Origin: Oscillibacter sp.
GTDB taxonomy: Bacteria > Bacillota > Clostridia > Oscillospirales > Oscillospiraceae
DNA: 42,703 nt
NCBI GenBank assembly: GCA_017937405.1
Contig: JAGBDS010000016.1
Coordinates: 1 to 42,703, forward strand
Direction: 5' to 3'
Shown: positions 1 to 5,496 of the stretch, piece after piece
Layout of the letters: the number at the start of each line of letters is the position of its first letter
Position numbering within the stretch: position 1 is the stretch's first letter
The notes under the pieces: generated by a model
Databases searched by the model: none
The model's input: the letters and a program-made list of their open reading frames with translations, nothing else
Told to the model about the DNA's origin: nothing
Made by a program: the position numbers and the translations under genes

Positions 1-240
1 ACACTCTGCGGTACCACTCTCGGTTGCCGTGACCTTGCGGACACGACCGCTCACAGCCCGCCGTCACGGGCCGACGGAATAACGCTCGTCACACGTCCTT
101 ACCTACTCGCGTCGTCTTTCAGCAGGAGGCTCCAAGGTGATTTTCACCCTCCGCACCCGTCCGCCTTGCACCAAACGGCGGCTCTCTTCGCGGGGACTGA
201 AGGGTTACTCGTCCTTATCTACGCCAAAATGTTCAATTAC
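1..240 (-). promoter_or_regulatory. T-box leader, isoleucine specifier (probable ileS leader)
   Basis: Read on the minus strand, this has the landmarks of a T-box riboswitch in order: a GAGTA loop element, the AGAGAG Stem I motif followed by a GGTGCAAG distal loop, a specifier loop reading GAAA-ATC-ACC, and near the window edge the T-box core AGTGGTACCGC (8-20). The specifier triplet is at 139-141 (ATC on the minus strand) and is followed by a purine, as in known T-boxes, so it should read uncharged tRNA-Ile. The controlled gene would start left of position 1. An Ile specifier points to ileS or an isoleucine biosynthesis or transport gene. The terminator hairpin itself lies outside the window. 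Confidence 0.9.
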
Positions 241-246
241 TGGATT

Positions 247-274
247 ATCATATCACGTTTTTGACGTTTGTCAA
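247..274 (-). promoter_or_regulatory. Promoter of the Ile T-box transcript
   Basis: On the minus strand, TTGACA (269-274) is followed after 16 bases by TATGAT (247-252), a near-consensus SigA promoter. The predicted start is near 240, just before the T-box leader. Confidence 0.85.
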
Positions 275-304
275 CGGGAAAGTTGGGGGTTTTTCGCCTT
301 TTCG

Positions 305-342
305 GGGACGGGGGGCGCCACCCCCGTCCCTTGGTCAAGGGA
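305..342. repeat. Two adjacent palindromes between the ileS promoter and the 57-aa gene terminator
   Basis: A perfect 10-bp stem (305-314 with 321-330, GGGACGGGGG/CCCCCGTCCC) overlaps a second palindrome TCCCTTG-GT-CAAGGGA (327-342). Neither has a T-tract of its own. They may be a degenerate terminator or a repeat. No gene is visible here. Confidence 0.5.
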
Positions 343-343
343 C

Positions 344-378
344 AAAAAAGGGCCAGCCCCCTGCCGAGGGCCGGCCCT
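344..378 (-). terminator. Rho-independent terminator of the 57-aa gene
   Basis: On the minus strand, an 11-bp stem (378-368 with 359-349, one G-U pair) is followed by six T residues. It lies directly after the stop codon at 385. Confidence 0.85.
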
Positions 379-384
379 CTCTCG

Positions 385-558
385 TCATTGATAGCGGTAC
401 TGCATCCCTGTATACTGGTCCACGCAACTTAAAAACATCTCCCGGTTCCGGAACTCCAGCAGTTGACAGCCCTCCTCCTCGTGGAAGGACACGATGCGCC
501 GCCGGGTATCCACCCAGACGCGCCACAGGGGTTCGTTTTTCGTCATCTGTTTCTCCAT
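385..558 (-). CDS. Small hypothetical protein, 57 aa
   Basis: I do not recognise the function. The frame opens with ATG at 558 (MEKQMTKNEPLWRVWVDT) and ends with YRYQ and TGA. It is supported by a good ribosome site, AAAGGAG nine bases before the ATG, and by a strong terminator immediately after the stop. Upstream there is a TATAAT box (588-593) but no clear -35. The peptide is soluble, moderately charged, has aromatic residues at both ends, and has two Cys (C31, C45). It lies after the amidase gene on the same strand but has its own expression signals, so it is probably monocistronic. A second in-frame ATG (residue 5) is a possible start. It is a real small gene rather than a shadow, but its role is unknown. 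Confidence 0.7.
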   Translation of the reverse strand: MEKQMTKNEPLWRVWVDTRRRIVSFHEEEGCQLLEFRNREMFLSCVDQYTGMQYRYQ

Positions 559-639
559 GGGGGAAGGCTCCTTTCACACAGCTTTTGATTATAAGACGAT
601 TCAGGAAGGCGTTTTGTTTCACGGTCCCGCGAAAAAATT

Positions 640-1320
640 TCAGGAATTTTTCTCCGCCTCTTTTTGGCGCTCCATCTCCAACGCCACGTCAGCCCGGAAA
701 TCGTCCCAGGCCTCAGGATTGTCCACATAGTATTTGGGGCAGATCTTGCCCGTCACGTCGTAGTGGCGGATAACGTCCGTCTCCGGGTCCAGCCGGAACT
801 CCCGGCACAGCCAGGCGGTCAGTTCTACCGTCCGGGCGTAGGTAACGGGAGAGAACTGGCCCGTTTCGTCGGGGTGGCAGACCTCAATGGACACAGTATC
901 CTCATTCCGGGTATTGGAGGCGTAGGCCACCTCCGTCAGGGGAACGCACTGGATGACCTCGCCGTCCAGACCAACGATGAAATGGGAGCTGGCGTAGGTG
1001 TTCTCCAAACCGGAGGACAGGGATTGAAAGTAATTGCGGTTGGCGTGGGCGGTGGTGCCGGGATTGCCCACATAGTGGATGACCACGCCGTCGATTTTAT
1101 CCAGCGCCTCGCCAGGGCGGGAGTAGGGATTTACCGTCAGGTAGTCCTTTTCCACATATTCCGGCACGGGGACATCCTCCGCCTGGGGGCCGCGGTCCCG
1201 GAACAGGGTCCACAGAACGGCTGCGGTCAGGCACAGCAGCACCGCTCCCAGCAGCAGGGGGACCGCCGGGCCGGGGGCGGTCCGGCGGCGCCTGCGTCTT
1301 CTTCTGTATGGTTCCGGCAT
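640..1320 (-). CDS. Membrane-anchored N-acetylmuramoyl-L-alanine amidase (Amidase_2/PGRP fold), 226 aa
   Basis: The N-terminus has a block of eight arginines (residues 6-13) and a hydrophobic segment at about 19-40, so the protein should be held in the membrane with the enzyme outside. The catalytic domain (about 75-205) has the zinc-site pattern of Amidase_2: a first His in VVIHYVG, then HYDVTGKICP, which supplies His and Cys ligands. The central SSHFIVGLDGEVIQCVP and TVSIEVCHPDETG segments are typical of the family. It would cleave the bond between muramic acid and the stem peptide in cell-wall turnover. Its ATG lies three bases from the stop of the upstream permease gene, so it is translated from the same operon. 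No terminator is clear after its stop. Confidence 0.88.
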   Translation of the reverse strand: MPEPYRRRRRRRRTAPGPAVPLLLGAVLLCLTAAVLWTLFRDRGPQAEDVPVPEYVEKDYLTVNPYSRPGEALDKIDGVVIHYVGNPGTTAHANRNYFQSLSSGLENTYASSHFIVGLDGEVIQCVPLTEVAYASNTRNEDTVSIEVCHPDETGQFSPVTYARTVELTAWLCREFRLDPETDVIRHYDVTGKICPKYYVDNPEAWDDFRADVALEMERQKEAEKNS

Positions 1321-1323
1321 GGC

Positions 1324-3330
1324 TCAGGCAGTCACCCCGGCAATGACCACGGTGGTGGGGCCGTCGGCGCCGCCGATGACGCCGATGGAGGCGCTGTTTT
1401 CCTGCTCCATTTTCTCCGCATATTCCACGGTCTCACTGTAATCCCGGTTGTTCATCTTCTCCATGGCTTCCCGGGTCACCAGGTCCCGGTCTGTGACGAG
1501 GCCCAGCTCTTTCAGGCAGGCCACGGTGTTGTCCATGCCGGGGCGGACGGTGATGCTGATCCAGTCGTAGCGCTGATGGTCGTTTTCGGAGCACGCAAAC
1601 CGCAGCTCCAGATTCATGGCGTAGGCGCTGTTATTGTCCTGGTCGAACCAGTCGTATTCGCCCCAGGTGCCGAGGACCGCGTCCCGGAAAACGGCGTAAA
1701 GAATGGCGGAAGCCTCTCGGCTGTTCAGGTCAAAATAGTCACCGCTGCTCTCCAGATACAGACTGCCGCTTTCCACGGCGTAGCGGTCATCCCCGGCGTG
1801 GAGGCGCCTGGCCTTCATGGTATCGCTGTTCACCAGGGCGTCCAGCAGGCGGTCGTAGGTGCCATCCTGATTCATCCGGTACTTGGTCAGGGGGATGGAG
1901 TACCGGCGCTCGACCTTCAGGCCGTTGTTCAGGGTGTAGATGAAGCGGATGTAGGTTTCGGTCATGGTGTCGTCGCTGACCGCAAGATACCGCCGGTCGC
2001 TGTCTTCATAGGTTCGGACGTAGTCCTGGTCGGCCACGATGGCTTTGTGGAGAGAACGCACCTGCTCCAGCAGGGCGTCGTCCTCGCCGGGATACAGTCT
2101 ATATGTATTGTCGGCGGCGTAGAACTCCACCTCCTGCACCTGGCTGGCCTCCGGCACCCGGCGGGAGACGCCCAGCAGGTCGAACCGCAGGACGCAGCAC
2201 AGGGCGACGCAGCCCGCGGCCACCAAAATGAGGCCCTTCCAGCTCTTGCGGAACACCCGGAGGGACTTGGCAAGGAGCATGGAGGCGGCGTAGTAGCCGA
2301 TGGCGCCTGCCACCACCATACAGACGGCCATGGGCAGGGCGTCGTAATACCGGCCGTCCTGAAAGCTGCCCCAGAACAGGGCGTATAGCGCCTGACCGCC
2401 CAGCAGGGCCGCCAGCGATGCCAGGCCGAAGCGGAACACGGGCTTCATCCAGCCCACGGCTACCACGTCGCCGGCGCTCTCGCTGCGGCGGCGGGCGTAC
2501 AGAATATAAGCGAGGGCCAGGAACGCCACGCCCACCAGGGCGTAGACACCGATGAGCCAGAAGTTTTCCAGATCGACGGCGGTGAGCCGGTTCGTTTCAG
2601 AATATGCCCCGGTGATGCTCGTCTGGGTGATAATATTTTCATAGGTGCAGTTCACGTTGACCCGCTCCATCAGGTAGACGGTGGGGGAGAGGAACTCCAC
2701 CACGCCGGAGTACCAGCTGTTCAGGCCGAAGATGAAGTTTCCGGCGAACAGGCACAGCAGCCAGTCCAGCAGGACCGCCAGGAAGTGCAGCAGGAAGTAC
2801 ACGGCGGGCAGGGCGAAGATGTTGCCCACCATGAAGGCCACGAAGGTGGCGGAGGCGAAGTAGAAGAAGCTCTCGCCCAGCACGCCCAGGATGGTCACCA
2901 GCAGTCCCACCGGCTCAAGGACGCCGAAGGCCAGGGAGATGAGAATGCAGAGGAGACCTGTGACGGCGTAGGGGATGATCATCATGGCCATGCCGGAGAG
3001 GAAATTCGTCACAAACAGGTTTTTCCGGGTGATGGGCAGGGTGTGCATCAGGCCCACGCTGCGGGCGTTATAGAGGTAGCTCCACACCAGCATGGCGCAG
3101 AGGATGGCGTAAATCAAGGAGAGGATGGGTACCGCGTAGGCCAGCACGTTGTAGTAGGCCTCTGTGACCTCCAGGGGATGGATCAGGTCCGTCCGGCCCC
3201 GCATGAGCTGCAGCAGCAATGCCAGAGGGAACAGGCTGCCCAGGAAGCTGGCGCCGCCCCACAGGGGCCAGAACCGGGTCAGGTTCTTCCGAAACAACGT
3301 CACATTAAAGAACGATGTCTTTGACTGCAT
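1324..3330 (-). CDS. ABC transporter permease of a YtrA-type operon, 668 aa, with a GGADGPT tail
   Basis: A polytopic membrane protein with about eight to ten hydrophobic segments in the first 400 residues (for example LWGGASFLGSLFPLALLLQL and VPILSLIYAILCAMLVW). A hydrophilic, probably extracellular domain of about 250 residues follows. The start chosen is ATG at 3330 (MQSKTSFFNV), which has GGGAGG eight bases upstream. A start at 3351 is open but lacks a comparable site. It overlaps the ATPase gene by 26 bases, and the pair forms an ABC-2-like exporter or cell-envelope stress system. The last 22 residues (1327-1392) contain IGVIGGADGPT, which resembles an ion-site motif of sodium-pumping decarboxylase beta subunits and has no obvious role here. 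The substrate cannot be told from sequence. Confidence 0.85.
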   Translation of the reverse strand: MQSKTSFFNVTLFRKNLTRFWPLWGGASFLGSLFPLALLLQLMRGRTDLIHPLEVTEAYYNVLAYAVPILSLIYAILCAMLVWSYLYNARSVGLMHTLPITRKNLFVTNFLSGMAMMIIPYAVTGLLCILISLAFGVLEPVGLLVTILGVLGESFFYFASATFVAFMVGNIFALPAVYFLLHFLAVLLDWLLCLFAGNFIFGLNSWYSGVVEFLSPTVYLMERVNVNCTYENIITQTSITGAYSETNRLTAVDLENFWLIGVYALVGVAFLALAYILYARRRSESAGDVVAVGWMKPVFRFGLASLAALLGGQALYALFWGSFQDGRYYDALPMAVCMVVAGAIGYYAASMLLAKSLRVFRKSWKGLILVAAGCVALCCVLRFDLLGVSRRVPEASQVQEVEFYAADNTYRLYPGEDDALLEQVRSLHKAIVADQDYVRTYEDSDRRYLAVSDDTMTETYIRFIYTLNNGLKVERRYSIPLTKYRMNQDGTYDRLLDALVNSDTMKARRLHAGDDRYAVESGSLYLESSGDYFDLNSREASAILYAVFRDAVLGTWGEYDWFDQDNNSAYAMNLELRFACSENDHQRYDWISITVRPGMDNTVACLKELGLVTDRDLVTREAMEKMNNRDYSETVEYAEKMEQENSASIGVIGGADGPTTVVIAGVTA

Positions 3331-4201
3331 AGTCCGCACCTCCCAACTCATAAATGAAAATCTCTTCCAGGGTCAGCGGCACCGCGTCCACCAGCAGGGG
3401 ATCATAGACAGCGAGCCTTGCGGTGGCCTCCTCCGCGTTCATGCGCATAATTAAGGTATGGATGCGGCCCACCTTGCTGGCGTGGAGCACCGGCAGGTCC
3501 GCCGGGACTTCGTTCGTGCCGTCCTGGAACACCACCTGGAGCTTCACCATGTTGTCCTGCAGCTGGGCCAGGGACCGCTCCAGCAGCACCTTGCCGTGGT
3601 CCATGATGCCCACATGGTCGCAGACATCCTCCAGCTCCCGCAGGTTGTGGGAGCTGACCAGCACCGTGGTGCCCCGCTGGGCCACGTCGCCCATCACCAG
3701 GCTCCACACCTGCCGCCGCATCACCGGGTCCAGACCGTCCACCGGCTCATCGAGAATGAGGTAGTCCGGCATACAGCTCAGGGCCAGCCAGAAGGCCACC
3801 TGTTTCTGCATACCTTTACTGAGACGGCGGATGGTGCGCTTTTCGTCGATGTTGAACACTTCCTTCAGCTTTTCATACCGCTCCGTAGAGAAGGAGGGAT
3901 AAAAACCCTTGTAAAAGCGCATCATATCCCGGACGGTGGACTGCATGAAGTAATACCAGTCGTCGGGGATAGCGGCGATCCTTGCCTTGAGGGGCGCGTT
4001 CTCCCACACCGGCTGGCCGTCAAGGCGGACGGTGCCGCCGTCCTGGCGGTAGATGCCCGTCAAATGGCGGATGAGGGTGGACTTGCCTGCGCCGTTGGGG
4101 CCTACCAAACCGTATACGCTGCCCTGGGGCACCAGCAGATTGGCACCGTCCAGAGCCGCAAAGCCGTCAAATTTCTTGACGGCGTCCCTTACTTCGATCA
4201 T
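3305..4201 (-). CDS. ABC transporter ATP-binding protein, 298 aa
   Basis: A complete nucleotide-binding subunit: Walker A GPNGAGKST (34-42), signature LSKGM (127-131), Walker B LILDEP (148-153), D-loop GLDP and switch His in VSSHN. The C-terminal 80 residues resemble the accessory region of bacitracin/YtrB-type ATPases. The signature has K in place of the common G (LSKGM for LSGGQ), as often seen in YtrB-like ATPases. Its ATG overlaps the repressor stop by four bases (4198-4201) and its 3' end overlaps the permease start, so repressor, ATPase and permease are translationally coupled. It energises the adjacent permease at the cytoplasmic face. Confidence 0.93.
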   Translation of the reverse strand: MIEVRDAVKKFDGFAALDGANLLVPQGSVYGLVGPNGAGKSTLIRHLTGIYRQDGGTVRLDGQPVWENAPLKARIAAIPDDWYYFMQSTVRDMMRFYKGFYPSFSTERYEKLKEVFNIDEKRTIRRLSKGMQKQVAFWLALSCMPDYLILDEPVDGLDPVMRRQVWSLVMGDVAQRGTTVLVSSHNLRELEDVCDHVGIMDHGKVLLERSLAQLQDNMVKLQVVFQDGTNEVPADLPVLHASKVGRIHTLIMRMNAEEATARLAVYDPLLVDAVPLTLEEIFIYELGGADYAVKDIVL

Positions 4202-4593
4202 CGGTCTCCTCCTTTTTCTTCACTCTGCCGGGGAGCGCCCGGCGCGTCCGACACCAGGGCCGCCAGCTCCTCGCCGGTAACGCCCAGGTATTTCAATTCC
4301 GCTGCCAGCTCCCGCAGTTTTTCCAGCAGCTCCTTCCGGCGGCTCTCGTCGGCACTGTCGTTCCCGGCGGCAAAGCTGCCCTTGCCGGGGACGGAATAAA
4401 TGTAGCCCTCGGACTCCAGCTCGTTATAGGCCCGCTGGATGGTGTTGGGATTGATGGAGAGCTGGGTCGCCAGCGCCCGTACCGAGGGCAGCTTTTCCCC
4501 GGTCCCCAGGGCTCCGGTGACGATCAGCTTCCGCAGGCCGTCCTTGATCTGTTCGTAAATGGGACGGGAGTCCCGGTAATTCAGACTGATCAT
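4198..4593 (-). CDS. GntR-family (YtrA-type) transcriptional repressor, 131 aa
   Basis: The N-terminal winged helix-turn-helix (about 8-75) reads RPIYEQIKDGLRKLI, then GEKLPSVRALA and NPNTIQRAYNELE, the standard GntR signature. The C-terminal part (about 80-131) is a short helical dimerisation segment rich in Glu and Leu rather than a ligand-binding FCD or UTRA domain, which places it in the small YtrA subfamily. The start at 4593 has AGGAGG six bases upstream, inside the end of the preceding 27-codon gene. It probably binds the inverted repeat at 4703-4721 over the transcription start and represses its own operon until an envelope signal appears. Confidence 0.9.
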   Translation of the reverse strand: MISLNYRDSRPIYEQIKDGLRKLIVTGALGTGEKLPSVRALATQLSINPNTIQRAYNELESEGYIYSVPGKGSFAAGNDSADESRRKELLEKLRELAAELKYLGVTGEELAALVSDAPGAPRQSEEKGGDR

Positions 4594-4597
4594 CCGC

Positions 4598-4681
4598 TCA
4601 CCTCCTGCTCATAAGGACTGCCGCGAGAAGGACGACCGCTAGTACTCCCGCAGCGCAGACCAGTAAAAACACCATGGACAT
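4598..4681 (-). CDS. 27-aa single-span membrane peptide, first gene of the YtrA-type operon
   Basis: The frame ATG 4681 to TGA 4598 begins MSMVFLLVCAAGVL and ends in MSRR: one hydrophobic helix followed by two arginines, the pattern of a small inner-membrane peptide. GGGAGGT lies six bases before the ATG, and the stop codon is inside the ribosome site of the repressor, so translation of the two would be coupled. It is the first reading frame after the operon promoter. It could be a functional micropeptide partner of the ABC permease or only a translational leader. No family is recognised. Confidence 0.6.
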   Translation of the reverse strand: MSMVFLLVCAAGVLAVVLLAAVLMSRR

Positions 4682-4702
4682 TGCATACCTCCCATGTAAA
4701 CT

Positions 4703-4721
4703 GTACTAACTGTTCTAATAC
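4703..4721 (-). promoter_or_regulatory. Probable YtrA-type operator
   Basis: The inverted repeat GTACTA-N7-TAATAC matches the GTA/TAC half-site style of YtrA operators. It covers the predicted transcription start of the minus-strand operon, just downstream of the -10 box, and so is well placed for repression by the GntR protein encoded in the operon. Confidence 0.6.
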
Positions 4722-4725
4722 GGTT

Positions 4726-4754
4726 AGGGTAGCACGGCGGAAACGCTTTGTCAA
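4726..4754 (-). promoter_or_regulatory. Promoter of the YtrA-type operon
   Basis: On the minus strand, TTGACA (4749-4754) is followed after 17 bases by TACCCT (4726-4731). The -35 is perfect and the -10 weak. Confidence 0.7.
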
Positions 4755-4800
4755 GATAGAAAAAATATTGGAATATCCGGGGAAAAAGACGTTTTTTCTC

Positions 4801-4829
4801 TTTACAAGGGAATCATCCTGTGATATGCT
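4801..4829 (+). promoter_or_regulatory. rpsO promoter
   Basis: TTTACA (4801-4806), a 17-base spacer and TATGCT (4824-4829) form a good SigA promoter. It is divergent from the YtrA-type operon promoter 47 bases away. Confidence 0.8.
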
Positions 4830-4835
4830 GGCTAA

Positions 4836-4936
4836 GCACGCGAATGTGCGGAAACTGCCCCAGGGCTTCGTTTCGCGGAACTTCACCGTCCCGATACGCA
4901 GTCCCGCGGGGAATACTTTGAAAGGTGGAAATCACT
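4836..4936 (+). promoter_or_regulatory. Structured rpsO 5' leader, possible S15 autoregulatory element
   Basis: About 100 untranslated bases separate the promoter from rpsO and contain several short complementary segments (GCAC/GTGC near 4838-4852, CCCC/GGGG further on). Ribosomal protein S15 commonly represses its own mRNA by binding a three-way junction in such leaders. That role is inferred from position and foldability only. Confidence 0.4.
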
Positions 4937-5203
4937 ATGCTGCGCAAAGAACAGAAGACTGCTATCATCGACGCCAACCGTACCCACGAGACCGACACCG
5001 GTTCTCCCGAGGTCCAGATCGCCATTCTGACCGAGCGGATCAACCAGCTGACCGTTCATATGCAGAACAACCCCCAGGACAAGCACTCCAACCGCGGCCT
5101 GCTGAAGATGGTCGGTAAGCGCCGGAGCCTGCTGGACTACCTGCAGAAGAAGGACATTGAGCGCTATCGTGCCCTGATCGCCAAGCTGGGTATCAGAAAG
5201 TAA
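4937..5203 (+). CDS. rpsO: 30S ribosomal protein S15, 88 aa
   Basis: The full-length S15 sequence starts [20 protein letters not shown] and contains the family hallmark [16 protein letters not shown], then [10 protein letters not shown]-like and [10 protein letters not shown] segments, ending in LGIRK. It binds 16S rRNA early in small-subunit assembly. The ATG at 4937 is chosen because it gives the family's usual length. An upstream GTG at 4925 lies inside the ribosome site AAAGGTGG. Next to pnp it forms the widely conserved rpsO-pnp pair, though a terminator separates them here. Confidence 0.98.
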   Translation: MLRKEQKTAIIDANRTHETDTGSPEVQIAILTERINQLTVHMQNNPQDKHSNRGLLKMVGKRRSLLDYLQKKDIERYRALIAKLGIRK

Positions 5204-5214
5204 TTGCTGAATGA

Positions 5215-5245
5215 GGGTGGTGTGGATACCCGCACCACCCTTTCT
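5215..5245 (+). terminator. rpsO terminator
   Basis: An eight-bp stem GGGTGGTG/CACCACCC (5215-5222, 5233-5240) is followed by TTTCTTC. The U-tract is imperfect, so some read-through into pnp is possible. Confidence 0.75.
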
Positions 5246-5270
5246 TCACATTTTCCCAACGCGCCCGTGA

Positions 5271-5461
5271 GAGCCAGTCAAAGCCTTTAGCAGTTGAAAA
5301 AGCGCCTTCCCAAAGCAAAACAGGGCTCCCGCGCAAACCCAGCGAAGCGGTTTGCGTGGGAAAAGGACGAGCAGCGAAATGAGCGAGCTTACGGCTTCAG
5401 CCGGAAGCGAGCGATATGGAGCTTGTGAGGACGCTTTTTCAAGTGCTAAATGGTTTGGCTC
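5271..5461. repeat. Long imperfect inverted repeat immediately upstream of pnp
   Basis: The outer arms 5271-5304 and 5432-5461 are complementary with a few gaps. The inner 20 bases (TTTAGCAGTTGAAAAAGCG on the left) differ from the right arm by one base. Between them lie smaller hairpins, including a CCC-GCGCAAACC/GGTTTGCG-GGG stem (about 5328-5360) that resembles one at about 17286-17320. The element ends 36 bases before the pnp start. It may be a mobile hairpin element or a pnp mRNA leader that an RNase III-type enzyme could cut. Confidence 0.7.
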
Positions 5462-5496
5462 CCATGGGAAAAATTCAACAGAAAAGGAGACAAATC

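Noticed and set aside
664-2388. Plus-strand open frame of 574 codons across the amidase and permease genes
   Set aside because: Antisense shadow rich in G, H and V with no domain, and no ribosome site.
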